This document shows, one piece after another, positions 7,993 to 17,281 of a stretch of 64,000 nt of DNA; position 1 is the stretch's first letter, and each line of letters begins with the position of its first letter. Where the stretch lies: positions 1 to 64,000 of the forward strand of contig NZ_JABGBW010000006.1 of the NCBI RefSeq assembly GCF_014229965.1, read 5' to 3'. The notes below the pieces were generated by a model, which had not been told where the DNA came from, searched no databases, and saw only the letters and a list, made by a program, of their open reading frames with translations. Both the position numbers and the translations under genes were made by a program. This DNA is from Peptostreptococcus canis. GTDB taxonomy: Bacteria > Bacillota > Clostridia > Peptostreptococcales > Peptostreptococcaceae.

Positions 7993-9843
7993 TTATATGT
8001 CTATATTTTCGACTTCTCCCTGATCTACCGCCATTCTCGTTTCTTTTCCTTCAAAATATGCAGTTATATCTTCATCTATATCAAGTATGTATAGTGGCTC
8101 AACATCCTCTTTTATTTCTTCATATTTTAATGGATATACTGAAAAATCAGTCATTAAAAGATGATCATCTATAAAATCAAGATTTCTTATCTCATATATC
8201 AATTGCTGAGTATTTTCGTAGTTTATATTTGCTAATGATTTAAACATATCCATAGATTTTCTAAAATAAAATGCAGCTAAAAAATATTCACATCTTTTAT
8301 TGCCTTTATCAGCTCCTAATTTTAAATATCTCTCAGCTTTTTCATATTCATAGTTTCTCAATAGTAACTGAGCAAGATTATACATTGACTCTGTACATTC
8401 CAGTCTTATAGCCTTTTCATAATATTCAATTGCTTTTTTGGGATCACTAAAAAAATTATCATATATTACACCCAACGTATTTAACGCATAAACATTGCCT
8501 ATTTCAGCAGGTTCCTCTAAATATAGTTTTGCTTCTTCATAATTTCTCTGTCCAAAAAACATTTGGCCGGCATGAAGTTTTGCAATATTATGACCATAGT
8601 CAGAAGCTATTCTGTAATATCGTATAGCCCCTTTTTCATTGCCCATTTTTTCATATATCGTACCTAATTTAAAACATGACTCAATATCTCCATTATCAGC
8701 GGCTTTTTTATACCAGGTAGTCATATTTTCTATATCATTTTTCTTTTCATACATATTTGCCAATTTAATTTGACAAGTCGTACTGCTAGGCATCATTTTA
8801 TAATAATGAATTGCTAAATCGTAATCTTTTAAAGCCCTGCATAAATCTCCCATATTTTCGGATGAATTATAACATCCTTCATCTATTGCTTGTTTAAAAT
8901 AAATTCCGGCTTCTTTAAAGTTTTTATCTTCAAATAATATACCTGCAAGATTATTCTTTGCTTCACGAACACCATCATCCGCAGCCATCTTGTAATATAC
9001 CCTTGCATTATCGGTATCATTATTTCTATTATATAAATTTGCCAATCTATACTTCGCTAAAGTGTTGTTTTGTGCAATGGCAAGCTCATAGTAATGAATT
9101 GCATCTGATTCTTTTTTCATTTTATCAAGCAAAAAAGCCAATCTATATTGGGCTAGCGCATTTCCCTCTTCTGCAGCTATAGTATATGCCTTTTCTGCAT
9201 CAGAGTAATTTTCAGATAATTCACATAAAATACCTAAATTAATACAAGCATTTATATTTTTCTTTTTTGTTAATTTTCTATACAGCTCCATTGATCTTGT
9301 AAAATTATTTCTGTTCATCTCAATAACAGCTACATTATATGTAGCATCTTCATCATTTAATTGAACTCCTTTTTCATACATTTCTTCTGAGAGTTCTTCA
9401 TTCCCTAATTCACAGTTCAAAAGACCTAAATTAAAATATGATTTTGCAAAACCTTCTTCTGCAGCTGATTTAAGCATTTGTTCTGCTTGTTCATAATCTT
9501 CAAGTATATAATATATAACACCCATATTATTTTTTGCAGAAAGAATTCCTTTTTCTGCAGCTTTCTCATACCAATATAATGATGTATCATATATTTCATT
9601 GTTATAGTACATATTTCCAAGGTTAAAAGCAGCGTAATCAATGCCACTGTTAAAGGCATTTTTATACCAAGTTTCGGCCTTTTCAAGTTCTCCTTCACTA
9701 TCATATAGCTGACCTAAAATCAATTGTGCTCTTTCATAACCAGCATCTGCAGCATCTATAAACTTTTCAACGGCCAATTCAGATTTTCCTATTTTTTCAT
9801 AGAAATTGCCTTTTAAATAATCCATCTTTGGATTTTGCGACAT
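7993..9843 (-). CDS. Sel1/TPR repeat protein
   Basis: A cytosolic protein of about 616 residues built almost entirely of 34-37-residue helical-hairpin repeats. I see some 14 units with Sel1/TPR hallmarks such as AxYxLGxxYxxxxxxxxAxxYYxxAAxxG (for example AEKGILSAKNNMGVIYY). There is no signal peptide and no enzymatic domain, so it is probably a scaffold. The last 90 residues leave the repeat pattern and are acidic. The ATG at 9843 is chosen because AAGGAGG lies eight bases upstream; the in-frame ATG at 9852 is too close. It heads a likely operon with corA and a methyltransferase. Confidence 0.85.
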   Translation of the reverse strand: MSQNPKMDYLKGNFYEKIGKSELAVEKFIDAADAGYERAQLILGQLYDSEGELEKAETWYKNAFNSGIDYAAFNLGNMYYNNEIYDTSLYWYEKAAEKGILSAKNNMGVIYYILEDYEQAEQMLKSAAEEGFAKSYFNLGLLNCELGNEELSEEMYEKGVQLNDEDATYNVAVIEMNRNNFTRSMELYRKLTKKKNINACINLGILCELSENYSDAEKAYTIAAEEGNALAQYRLAFLLDKMKKESDAIHYYELAIAQNNTLAKYRLANLYNRNNDTDNARVYYKMAADDGVREAKNNLAGILFEDKNFKEAGIYFKQAIDEGCYNSSENMGDLCRALKDYDLAIHYYKMMPSSTTCQIKLANMYEKKNDIENMTTWYKKAADNGDIESCFKLGTIYEKMGNEKGAIRYYRIASDYGHNIAKLHAGQMFFGQRNYEEAKLYLEEPAEIGNVYALNTLGVIYDNFFSDPKKAIEYYEKAIRLECTESMYNLAQLLLRNYEYEKAERYLKLGADKGNKRCEYFLAAFYFRKSMDMFKSLANINYENTQQLIYEIRNLDFIDDHLLMTDFSVYPLKYEEIKEDVEPLYILDIDEDITAYFEGKETRMAVDQGEVENIDI

Positions 9844-9891
9844 ATCATTCACCTCCTTTTATGCAAAAAATCACATAATAACTCACCTAAT

Positions 9892-9920
9892 ATTATATAT
9901 TATTTAAAAAGTAAAGTAAA
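9892..9920 (-). promoter_or_regulatory. Promoter of the TPR-corA-methyltransferase operon
   Basis: On the minus strand TTTACT and a perfect TATAAT are 17 bases apart, about 50 bases upstream of the TPR gene start. It is divergent from the chrA promoter. Confidence 0.6.
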
Positions 9921-9946
9921 GAAAACTAAATTTTTTTTGGCAACTC

Positions 9947-9955
9947 TGATATAAT
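9947..9955 (+). promoter_or_regulatory. Extended -10 promoter of the chrA pair
   Basis: TGATATAAT is a full extended -10 (TGnTATAAT), 35 bases before the GTG of the first chrA gene. No good -35 hexamer is seen at the usual distance, consistent with extended -10 use. Confidence 0.55.
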
Positions 9956-9990
9956 AATACTTAGAAGATTATTATTTGGGTGGTGATTTT

Positions 9991-10554
9991 GTGCAAAATA
10001 TCAGTTTTATGGACCTGTTTTTTATTTTTTTTAAAATTAATTCTATAACTTTCGGAGGCGGATATACAATCGTTCCCGTAATTATAGAAGAGTTTTCACA
10101 AAAAAGAAATTTAATTGATAGTAACGAAATGTTGGATATAGTGGCAATTGCTCAGTCCGGCCCCGGTCCTATGGCAATTAATACCTCCATACTTACAGGG
10201 TATCGTTTAAAGGGTTGGAAAGGTGCTCTAACCTGCTTGTTAGCATCTATATTGCCATGTATCATTATTATTTCTATACTTTACTATGTTTATGCCGGTA
10301 TAATTGATATAAAATGGATAAAGTCCGCTTTGGAGTCTATGGGAGGAGCTATCAGTGCCGTTCTATTTTTCACTGTTTTTAATATGGCTAAAAAAAATTT
10401 GGCAAAACATAAAATTTTTGGATTGATATTGATGGTATCATCATTTGTAATAGGATATTTTACAAACATAAATACTATATATATCATAGCTATAAGTGGA
10501 TTAATTGGCCTTATGGTTTTTACATTTGCCAAGGAGGAAGACGATGTTAAATAA
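9991..10554 (+). CDS. chrA: ChrA-type transporter, first half of a short-chain pair
   Basis: A membrane protein of about 187 residues with one chromate-transporter (CHR) domain. The hallmarks are FGGGYTIVPVI near the N-terminus and the pore motif AQSGPGPMAINTS. Five or six hydrophobic segments are visible. Short-chain CHR proteins act in pairs as heterodimers of opposite membrane orientation and export chromate or related anions; the natural substrate is unknown. The GTG at 9991 is chosen because GGTGGTGAT precedes it; an upstream TTG in the same frame lacks a ribosome site. It overlaps the second chrA gene by 11 bases. Confidence 0.88.
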   Translation: MQNISFMDLFFIFFKINSITFGGGYTIVPVIIEEFSQKRNLIDSNEMLDIVAIAQSGPGPMAINTSILTGYRLKGWKGALTCLLASILPCIIIISILYYVYAGIIDIKWIKSALESMGGAISAVLFFTVFNMAKKNLAKHKIFGLILMVSSFVIGYFTNINTIYIIAISGLIGLMVFTFAKEEDDVK

Positions 10555-11095
10555 TTACTTTTTACTATATACTACATTTTTAAAAATCGGAAGTTTCGCT
10601 TTTGGTGGCGGATATGCAGTACTTCCTCTAATACATAGATATGTTGTTATAGAAAGAAATTGGCTTACTATGGACCAATTATCCGATTTAGTATCTCTTT
10701 CCCAAATAACACCCGGTCCAATAGGAATCAATTCCGCCACATTTATTGGTGTGAAAACAGCCGGACTATTAGGTGGTATTGTCGCTACAATAGCCGAGAT
10801 AACTCCTTGTTGTATTTTAATGTTAATTTTAGGACATTTCCTGTTTAAAGGGAAAAAAATCAAATTTATGGACTATATTTTAAAGGGTTTAAAACCTGCC
10901 ATTACAGGACTAATTTTAATAGCTGCTATAAATATGTTTAGCTCATCGGTTTATTCATCTAAAAATCAATTAAACATTATAGGCATAGTCGGATTTATAA
11001 TCGGTATAATGTGCACTTTCTACAAAAAAATTGATATTGTAAAGATAATAGGAATTTCATCTATTGCCGGAATATTGCTAAGTTTTATATTGTAA
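10544..11095 (+). CDS. chrA: ChrA-type transporter, second half of a short-chain pair
   Basis: A membrane protein of 183 residues, partner of the preceding CHR protein. It carries the same motifs in slightly different form: FAFGGGYAVLPLI at the N-terminus and SQITPGPIGINSAT in the pore region. The ATG at 10544 has AAGGAGG seven bases before it, inside the end of the first gene, so the two are translationally coupled. The pair is expected to form an antiparallel heterodimer for anion export. A copy of the palindromic element follows at 11123 and may end the transcript. Confidence 0.9.
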   Translation: MLNNYFLLYTTFLKIGSFAFGGGYAVLPLIHRYVVIERNWLTMDQLSDLVSLSQITPGPIGINSATFIGVKTAGLLGGIVATIAEITPCCILMLILGHFLFKGKKIKFMDYILKGLKPAITGLILIAAINMFSSSVYSSKNQLNIIGIVGFIIGIMCTFYKKIDIVKIIGISSIAGILLSFIL

Positions 11096-11122
11096 TTATA
11101 ATCCAACATTTTATATAAATAA

Positions 11123-11165
11123 TAGCGTTGAAAGTAAATTATGTATATTTTTACTATCAACGCTA
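11123..11165. repeat. Palindromic intergenic element, copy 1
   Basis: Arms TAGCGTTGA-A-AGTAAA and TTTACT-A-TCAACGCTA pair over 15 bases with one mismatch around an 11-base loop. It sits between convergent genes (chrA end and the DUF3810 gene end). The outer arm is shared with the elements at 36095 and 43859. It lacks a long T-run on either strand. Confidence 0.7.
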
Positions 11166-11211
11166 AATATTATAAAACCAACATTTTCATGTATATGGCT
11201 AATCCGTATAT

Positions 11212-12315
11212 TTAATTATATGTAAATAAAGAATAGTAAATAGATAGTAATTGAGTAACTTGATTTTCAACTCCGTCAATCCTTATATCTCCATTTAATC
11301 TTTTAAAATTATTTTTTATTAAGTCTTTAAATTCTGTTCCGTGCCCATAATTTTCTTTATAACTTTCAATTTTGGCAAGGTCACGTACCACATTTTCATC
11401 AATGCTGGTTACAAGATTATTATAAGCTACTCTATTATAATTTCTCATAGACTCTGAAACCATACTCAACATAACTAAATAACCTGAATACTTAAATTTA
11501 ATATCAGAGTTGTTTGTACATGCTAAATAAGCAAAAAAACTCGCCTCATCTTCTCTGGCAATCCCTCTTTGATATGCCATATATTTTGAAATAACAAATG
11601 GCATATATTCATTTGGAATTTTTGTATTTACAGTTATCTCATTTGCAAACATAGAATATCTTGCATCTAATCCCAAAAACATCATTCCTTCATTAGCAAA
11701 AGATTTTTTAGGTAAAGAATATTTTCCACCTAAATTTGGAAAAGCTTCTGAAATTATGTTATAGCCCTGAACCGCCTGTTCAGATAAATCAAGAAAATTA
11801 TATGATGTCAAACCTTCCGTTGTCTTTAAAATATCTCTACTTTCTTTGGTTTTTTCAACTAAATATTTAAACACTTCTTCTCGTTTTTGATTGTCAATGC
11901 TTACCTTTATTTCAGTAGAATATTTATTATTATATTTTTCAACTAAATTTTTATCCAAACTTAGAGTATGATAATTTAGACCAAACATTAAAATATAAAT
12001 AAATAACAAAATAGATATAATATTTACACTTCCCCAAAAAAATCTTACTAAACTCTCTAACCACTTGCTTGGCTTTAATATTCGTCTTACAAAATTAATT
12101 AAAAAAACTATAATCAATATAAATATTATCACCAACAAAATCTCGCCTACCGATAAATTAGTCTTACCTACCAATAAACTTATTTTTTCTCTTATACCTC
12201 TATTGATTACATTTGTGTATATTAGCTCCGTAGCAGCATTATATTTTGAAGATAATCCTATTGTAAAAATTGAAAATAAAAGTAATAGCAATGGAATAAT
12301 CCTAAATTTAAACAA
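11212..12315 (-). CDS. DUF3810-like membrane protein with degenerate zinc motif
   Basis: A protein of about 367 residues with three N-terminal membrane segments and a long extracytoplasmic domain. The stretch RGIAREDEASFFAYLAC matches the conserved core of DUF3810, a family that normally carries a metalloprotease-like HExxH just before it. Here that position reads KYMAYQRG (about residues 244-251), so both histidines and the glutamate are gone and it is probably not a protease. The TTG at 12315 is preferred because GGAGGTGA lies just upstream; the ATG at 12330 has no ribosome site. It is transcribed separately from rbfA, which ends in its own terminator. Confidence 0.7.
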   Translation of the reverse strand: MFKFRIIPLLLLLFSIFTIGLSSKYNAATELIYTNVINRGIREKISLLVGKTNLSVGEILLVIIFILIIVFLINFVRRILKPSKWLESLVRFFWGSVNIISILLFIYILMFGLNYHTLSLDKNLVEKYNNKYSTEIKVSIDNQKREEVFKYLVEKTKESRDILKTTEGLTSYNFLDLSEQAVQGYNIISEAFPNLGGKYSLPKKSFANEGMMFLGLDARYSMFANEITVNTKIPNEYMPFVISKYMAYQRGIAREDEASFFAYLACTNNSDIKFKYSGYLVMLSMVSESMRNYNRVAYNNLVTSIDENVVRDLAKIESYKENYGHGTEFKDLIKNNFKRLNGDIRIDGVENQVTQLLSIYYSLFTYN

Positions 12316-12353
12316 GATTGTCACCTCCATTTATTGAAGATTATTATACTATT

Positions 12354-12380
12354 AAAGAGGGTTGAGTTACAACCCCCTTT
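12354..12380 (-). terminator. Terminator of the rimP-to-rbfA operon
   Basis: Arms AAAG-A-GGGTTG and CAACCC-C-CTTT with a five-base loop form an 11-base stem with one mismatch just beyond the rbfA stop. The T-tail is short. Confidence 0.7.
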
Positions 12381-12387
12381 AGAATCA

Positions 12388-12726
12388 TTAAGAATTGAGA
12401 TTTTTTATAAGCTCATCCATATACATTCCTCTCTCCAGTGAATCATCTATCTTGAAGATAATTTCCGGAACATATCTTAATTTAATGGCTTTTCCTACCT
12501 CTCTTCTTATATATCCCCTCGCACTGTTAAGTCCTTCTAATGACTCTTCTTTATTGCCACCCAATATGCTTATATATACAAATGCATATCTTAAGTCATT
12601 TGTTACTTCAACATCTGTAACGCTAATCATTGAAGTTATTCTAGGGTCTTTTATTCCGTTTATAAGCATCACACTTATAACTTTTTTTACTTCTTCGCTT
12701 ATTCTTTTTATTCTATTTGAAGCCAT
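12388..12726 (-). CDS. rbfA: Ribosome-binding factor A
   Basis: A 112-residue KH-fold protein that binds the 30S subunit late in 16S rRNA maturation. Typical features are the N-terminal SNRIKRISEEVKKVIS helix and the DPRITSMISVTDVEVTNDLR segment. The length is normal. The ATG at 12726 is used because AGAGGTG precedes it; the GTG at 12735 overlaps that ribosome site. It is the last gene of the translation operon, 50 bases after infB, and is followed by a terminator. Confidence 0.95.
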   Translation of the reverse strand: MASNRIKRISEEVKKVISVMLINGIKDPRITSMISVTDVEVTNDLRYAFVYISILGGNKEESLEGLNSARGYIRREVGKAIKLRYVPEIIFKIDDSLERGMYMDELIKNLNS

Positions 12727-12776
12727 TTTGTACACCTCTTTCTTTGCTAGATGTAACTAAAATCGAAATGCAGTTA

Positions 12777-14720
12777 TTAGTCTATGGTTCTTTCTACTTC
12801 TTTAACTATATAAGCCTCTACTATATCTCCAACCTTAATATCATTGTAATTTACGAAACTTAAACCACATTCAAATCCCTGTGCGACTTCCTTTACATCA
12901 TCTTTAAATCTCTTAAGTGCTGCTAATTCACCTTCATGAATTATAATTCCGTCTCTAACTATTCTTACTTTTGAATTCCTCACTATTTTTCCTGATAATA
13001 CATAGCAACCGGCTACTGTACCTATTCCGGAAATCTTATATATTTCCCTAATTTCTACCTTACCAGTATCTTCATCTACATATTCAGGATCAAGCATACC
13101 ACTCATCGCTGCCTTTATGTCTTCAATAGCTTTATAAATGATTGTGTATGTTCTAATATCTACAGACTCTTTTTCAGCAACTTGTTCCGAACCGGAAACC
13201 GGTCTTACATTAAATCCTATTATAATGGCATTCGATGCAGATGCAAGTAATACGTCTGATTCAGTTATTGCACCAACTCCACCATGAATTACTTTTATTT
13301 GAACCTCATCATTAGATAATCTTTCTAAACTCTGCTTAACGGCTTGCACAGATCCCTGAACGTCTGCCTTTATTACTATATTAAGATCTTTGACCTTACC
13401 TTCACTCATTTGTGCAAACAAATCATCAAGAGAAATCTTAGAAGAAGCCTTTAACATTTCTTCTCTCTGTAATGCATGTCTTTTCTCAGCAATTAGTCTA
13501 GCTGTTTTATCATTAGGAACCTCTACAAATTGATCTCCGCCAGAAGGAACTTCTGATAAACCTAGTATTTCAACTGCAGTTGAAGGACCTGCCTGCTTAA
13601 CTCTTTTCCCTTTATAATTTATCATGGCTCTTACTTTACCACTTGCAACACCGGCTACAATAGGATCACCTACTCTTAAAGTACCACCTTGAACTAATAC
13701 AGTGGCCACAGGACCTCTTCCCTTATCAAGTTCTGCTTCGATTACAGTACCTACTGCCCTCTTATTTGGATTGGCTTTTAATTCTTCCACTTCTGCAACT
13801 AATAGAACCATTTCAAGTAATGTATCTATATTTAATCTCTTCTTTGCAGATACTTCTACAGAAATCACATCTCCTCCCCAATCTTCGACAAGTAGACCCT
13901 GTTCAGATAATTCCTGTTTAACTTTATCAGGATTTGCACCCGGCTTATCTATCTTATTTATAGCTACAATAATAGGTACACTGGCTGCTTTTGCATGATT
14001 GATAGCTTCTATTGTCTGAGGCATTATACCATCATCTGCAGCCACCACAAGTATCGCAATATCAGTTACCTGAGCACCTCTAGCTCTCATAGATGTGAAA
14101 GCCTCGTGTCCCGGCGTATCTAAAAATACAATCTTTTGTCCATTGATAGTTACTTCTGATGCTCCTATGTGCTGAGTAATTCCCCCCGCTTCTCCGGAAA
14201 TAACATTAGTATCTCTAATTGCATCTAAAAGTGAAGTTTTACCATGATCGACATGTCCCATAACTGTTACAACAGGTGGTCTAGGCATTAAATCTTTCTC
14301 ATCATCTTTTTCAATTTCCATTAGGGCTTCTATTTCTAACTCTTCAATTTCTGAAGAATCATTTTTCATCAAATTAAAACCAAACTCATTACATACTAGT
14401 GAAGCTATATCAAAACTAATTTCCTGGTTAATTGTAGCCATAGTTCCCATCTTCATAAGCTTCATTATTATTTCAGATGCTGATTTTCCCGTTTTATTTG
14501 CTAAATCCTGAACAGTAATCTTGCTATCTACTTCAATTACATTTCCATTTGCTTCTCTAATTTCTTCATTAAGCATTTCAATAAGTAAATGTAAATTTTC
14601 ACCTTCAATATGTTTTTTATCTTCTGTTATTTCTACACCAAAGTCATTTATTTTTTTCATAAGCTCTTTTTCACTCATGTTATAATCTTCGGCAATATGT
14701 TTTATACTAGTCATAGACAT
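12777..14720 (-). CDS. infB: Translation initiation factor IF-2
   Basis: A GTPase of 647 residues that places fMet-tRNA on the 30S subunit and drives subunit joining. An IF2-N domain lies at the N-terminus, followed by a second short IF2-N-like segment ([17 protein letters not shown]). The G domain has GHVDHGKT (about 155-162), DTPGHEAF and NKID, and domains II-IV follow. The N-terminal linker is short for the family. The start is the ATG at 14720, eight bases after AGGAGG; the longer frame begins with a GTG inside the ribosome site. Confidence 0.97.
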   Translation of the reverse strand: MSMTSIKHIAEDYNMSEKELMKKINDFGVEITEDKKHIEGENLHLLIEMLNEEIREANGNVIEVDSKITVQDLANKTGKSASEIIMKLMKMGTMATINQEISFDIASLVCNEFGFNLMKNDSSEIEELEIEALMEIEKDDEKDLMPRPPVVTVMGHVDHGKTSLLDAIRDTNVISGEAGGITQHIGASEVTINGQKIVFLDTPGHEAFTSMRARGAQVTDIAILVVAADDGIMPQTIEAINHAKAASVPIIVAINKIDKPGANPDKVKQELSEQGLLVEDWGGDVISVEVSAKKRLNIDTLLEMVLLVAEVEELKANPNKRAVGTVIEAELDKGRGPVATVLVQGGTLRVGDPIVAGVASGKVRAMINYKGKRVKQAGPSTAVEILGLSEVPSGGDQFVEVPNDKTARLIAEKRHALQREEMLKASSKISLDDLFAQMSEGKVKDLNIVIKADVQGSVQAVKQSLERLSNDEVQIKVIHGGVGAITESDVLLASASNAIIIGFNVRPVSGSEQVAEKESVDIRTYTIIYKAIEDIKAAMSGMLDPEYVDEDTGKVEIREIYKISGIGTVAGCYVLSGKIVRNSKVRIVRDGIIIHEGELAALKRFKDDVKEVAQGFECGLSFVNYNDIKVGDIVEAYIVKEVERTID

Positions 14721-14750
14721 AATTACCACCTCCTAAAAATAAGCCCTTTA

Positions 14751-15059
14751 CTACTCTTTTGATAGTAGTTTTACTATTTGAATAGCCATATTTTTATCGC
14801 TAATACCAAGTACAGCCCTCGGGCTTTTACCTATTGAATTCCCTATTTTTTCTTTTGTTCCGAAAAAATAATATTCAATATTTCTAAAACTGCACTTATC
14901 TTTAAATAATTTTTTTGTATTGTCAGATGCATCTTCTGCAATTATGACAAGACTAAGTTTATTTTTTTTGACATCTCTCAATGTAGTGTCATCTCCTGAA
15001 ACCAGGTTCCCGGATCTCATACATAGACCAAGCCATGAATAAATTTTTTTATCATCCAT
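14751..15059 (-). CDS. L7Ae-family ribosomal protein YlxQ
   Basis: A 102-residue protein of the L7Ae/L30e fold, encoded between ylxR and infB as in most Firmicutes. It has the typical start IYSWLGLCMRSGNLVSGDD and the IIAEDASDNTKK core that binds kink-turn RNA in relatives. It is thought to associate with ribosomal or other structured RNA, but its role is not settled. It is spaced 13 bases from rnpM and 30 from infB. Confidence 0.88.
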   Translation of the reverse strand: MDDKKIYSWLGLCMRSGNLVSGDDTTLRDVKKNKLSLVIIAEDASDNTKKLFKDKCSFRNIEYYFFGTKEKIGNSIGKSPRAVLGISDKNMAIQIVKLLSKE

Positions 15060-15072
15060 AATTATTCCCTAT

Positions 15073-15357
15073 TTAAGAATCAATTTTTTCAAGTTCATCA
15101 AGCAGATGTTCATATATACTATCTTCTACATCCATTTTAAATGCTCTATTAAATGCCTTGCTTTTTATAGCTTTAGACAAACATTCTTTATTTGCACATA
15201 CATAGGCACCTCTTCCATTTGCTCTACCTGTAGGATCTAAAAAAATATCATTTTCTTTATTCTTTACAACTCTTACAAGACTTTTTTTATCTCCTCTTAC
15301 TTGACAAGCAATACATTTTCTTTGAGGAACTTTTTTCTTTTTTTGCATTATGCTCAC
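15073..15357 (-). CDS. rnpM: YlxR/RnpM, RNase P modulator
   Basis: A 94-residue protein of the DUF448 (YlxR) family. The signature RKCIACQVRGDKKSLVRVV is followed by DPTGRANGRGAYVC, a basic RNA-binding surface. Homologues bind RNase P RNA and modulate its activity. The four cysteines (CIAC, CANKEC) are spaced as in the family. The gene sits between nusA and ylxQ in the conserved order. The alternative start at residue 4 (MQKKKK) cannot be excluded. Confidence 0.92.
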   Translation of the reverse strand: MSIMQKKKKVPQRKCIACQVRGDKKSLVRVVKNKENDIFLDPTGRANGRGAYVCANKECLSKAIKSKAFNRAFKMDVEDSIYEHLLDELEKIDS

Positions 15358-15369
15358 CCCTAGACTTAA

Positions 15370-16662
15370 TTACTCTTCTATATCGTCTTCAAAATCATCT
15401 TCATATATTTCTGTACTATCTTCAATAATATTTTCTGATTCCTCTTCATACATTTCGTCCAAATCAATCGATTCTATGACTTCTAAAGATTCTTCTTTTA
15501 ATATTTCTCTTTCTTGTTCTTCTTTTTCACGTTGCGTTCTGGCAATTTCTTCTTGTTCAAAAATTTCATTATCTGATTCTATCTTTTCAAGAAGTGTTCT
15601 TTCATCATCTTCATTAAAATCTGATTCCGGCTTTATATCTATTTTCCAATTTGTAAGTCTGGCTGCCAATCTCGCATTCTGTCCCTCTTTACCAATAGCA
15701 AGAGATAACTGATAATCAGGAACAATAACGACTGCTGATTTTTCTTTGTTATTTACAAATACTTTGGTAACCTTTGAAGGACTAAGTGCAGCTTCAATAT
15801 ATTCTGCCGGATCATCGCTGTATTTTACTATATCAATTTTTTCATCGCCTAATTCACTCACTATATTTCTAACTCTTGATCCCTGTGTTCCCACGCAAGC
15901 ACCAATTGGATCTATATTGGAGTCTGTAGATTTAACTGCCATCTTTGTTCTTGATCCGGCTTCTCTCGACATGGATTTAATCTGAACTATTCCTTGCTGT
16001 ATTTCAGGAACTTCCATTTCAAATAGTCTTTTAACTAACCCAAAATGTCCTCTAGACACTACTATCTGAGGGCTTTTATTAGTCCTATTTACTTCCACAA
16101 CATAGAATTTCATATTTTTACCAATTTTATATTCTTCTCCTGGAATTTGTTCACTTTGAAGAAGGATACCTTCACCTTTACCTATTTGAACAAATACAAT
16201 CTTTTTTCCATCCCTTAAAGAAACTCTTGATATTTCTCCTGTTACAAGCTCATCCTGTTTTTCGACAAATTCATTATAAGTCATTTCTCTTTCAGCTTCA
16301 CGAATTTTCTGAACTACAATCTGTTTTGCTGTTTGTGCAGCTATTCTTCCAAAATCCTTAGGAGTTACTTCATACTCAAGTATATCACCCAACTCATAAT
16401 TAGGATTAATTTTTCTTGCTTCTGATAACTCTATTTCTAAGAAATTATCATAAAGATCTGATTCATCAACTACAACTCTCTGAGAATATACTTTTATATC
16501 CCCTGTTTCTCTATTCATATCAACCCTGACATTCTGAGCCGAGCCAAAATTCTTTTTGTATGCCGATGTTAGAGCCTGTTCAATTGTCTCAAGCAATACA
16601 TCTCTGTCAATTCCTCTGTCTTTAACAAGTTCATTAAGAGCCTGTATAAATTCCGTATTCAT
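15370..16662 (-). CDS. nusA: Transcription elongation/termination factor NusA
   Basis: A 430-residue RNA polymerase-binding factor that controls pausing, termination and antitermination. The order is an N-terminal NusA domain (NTEFIQALNELVKDRGID), an S1 domain (about 135-200), KH1 with PIGACVGTQGSRV and KH2 with SLAIGKEGQNARLAA. A long, very acidic tail of about 80 residues replaces the repeats of the E. coli protein. The ATG at 16662 is used since GGAGG lies nine bases before it and overlaps the upstream in-frame ATG. Confidence 0.96.
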   Translation of the reverse strand: MNTEFIQALNELVKDRGIDRDVLLETIEQALTSAYKKNFGSAQNVRVDMNRETGDIKVYSQRVVVDESDLYDNFLEIELSEARKINPNYELGDILEYEVTPKDFGRIAAQTAKQIVVQKIREAEREMTYNEFVEKQDELVTGEISRVSLRDGKKIVFVQIGKGEGILLQSEQIPGEEYKIGKNMKFYVVEVNRTNKSPQIVVSRGHFGLVKRLFEMEVPEIQQGIVQIKSMSREAGSRTKMAVKSTDSNIDPIGACVGTQGSRVRNIVSELGDEKIDIVKYSDDPAEYIEAALSPSKVTKVFVNNKEKSAVVIVPDYQLSLAIGKEGQNARLAARLTNWKIDIKPESDFNEDDERTLLEKIESDNEIFEQEEIARTQREKEEQEREILKEESLEVIESIDLDEMYEEESENIIEDSTEIYEDDFEDDIEE

Positions 16663-16681
16663 CTTATTTTCCTCCATTTAA

Positions 16682-17149
16682 TTAAAATACCACAGCAAGA
16701 CGTATCTGTGCTATTTCTTTTCTACTTAGTACCAATTTATTATCGTTATATAATAGGATTACATCTCCATCTTCATTCAATCCGGATAAAATAGCCTCAA
16801 ACTGTTTAGTTTTAAGATCATCATGATTTTTATAAAGTTTCACTTCTACCTCTCTGCCGGAATATTTAGTAAATTCTTTATCTCTCTTCAACACCCTATC
16901 AATTCCCGGAGAACAGACCTCTAAAAAATAGTTTTCTTCTATAAAGTCCTTTTCATCCAAAATTGGATTTATTTCTCTGCTCATTTTTTCACATTCGTCT
17001 AATCCAATTCCTTTTTCACTATCAAGTATTACTCTTAAATAGTACATACCCGCTTCTTTGACAAATTCAACATCAACCAATTCAAAATTAAATTTGTCAG
17101 CAATAGGTAAAACTAGCTCTTCCACCTTTTGTGCAATGTTTTTTTTCAA
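16682..17149 (-). CDS. rimP: Ribosome maturation factor RimP
   Basis: A 155-residue protein needed for 30S assembly, first gene of the conserved rimP-nusA operon. It contains the N-terminal alpha/beta domain with FELVDVEFVKEAG and the typical LDECEKMSREI and FLEVCSPGIDRVL segments, followed by the SH3-like C-terminal domain. The start is TTG at 17149, preceded by GGAGGTGTGAGG. The ORF length is normal. Confidence 0.95.
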   Translation of the reverse strand: MKKNIAQKVEELVLPIADKFNFELVDVEFVKEAGMYYLRVILDSEKGIGLDECEKMSREINPILDEKDFIEENYFLEVCSPGIDRVLKRDKEFTKYSGREVEVKLYKNHDDLKTKQFEAILSGLNEDGDVILLYNDNKLVLSRKEIAQIRLAVVF

Positions 17150-17189
17150 TCCTCACACCTCCATATTCAATTGTAAACAGTATTGCATT

Positions 17190-17220
17190 AAAAAATGTGA
17201 GCCAAAAATGCCTCACATTC
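17190..17220 (-). terminator. Terminator of the pilin-like gene cluster
   Basis: Eight-base arms AATGTGAG and CTCACATT around a ten-base loop are followed on the minus strand by a T-run. It lies between the last pilin-like gene and rimP, separating the two operons. Confidence 0.85.
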
Positions 17221-17281
17221 CCTAAAAACTATACTTTATTTATTATAACACAAAAAATCCATACATACAATATTTTAAAGC

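Noticed and set aside
9426-9704. 92-residue frame on the same strand inside the TPR gene
   Set aside because: It is a shifted frame of the repeat region; the TPR frame is continuous and has a strong start.
9991-11095. Frameshifted single chrA gene
   Set aside because: Each half has a complete CHR domain, its own start with a ribosome site and full motifs, as in known short-chain pairs.
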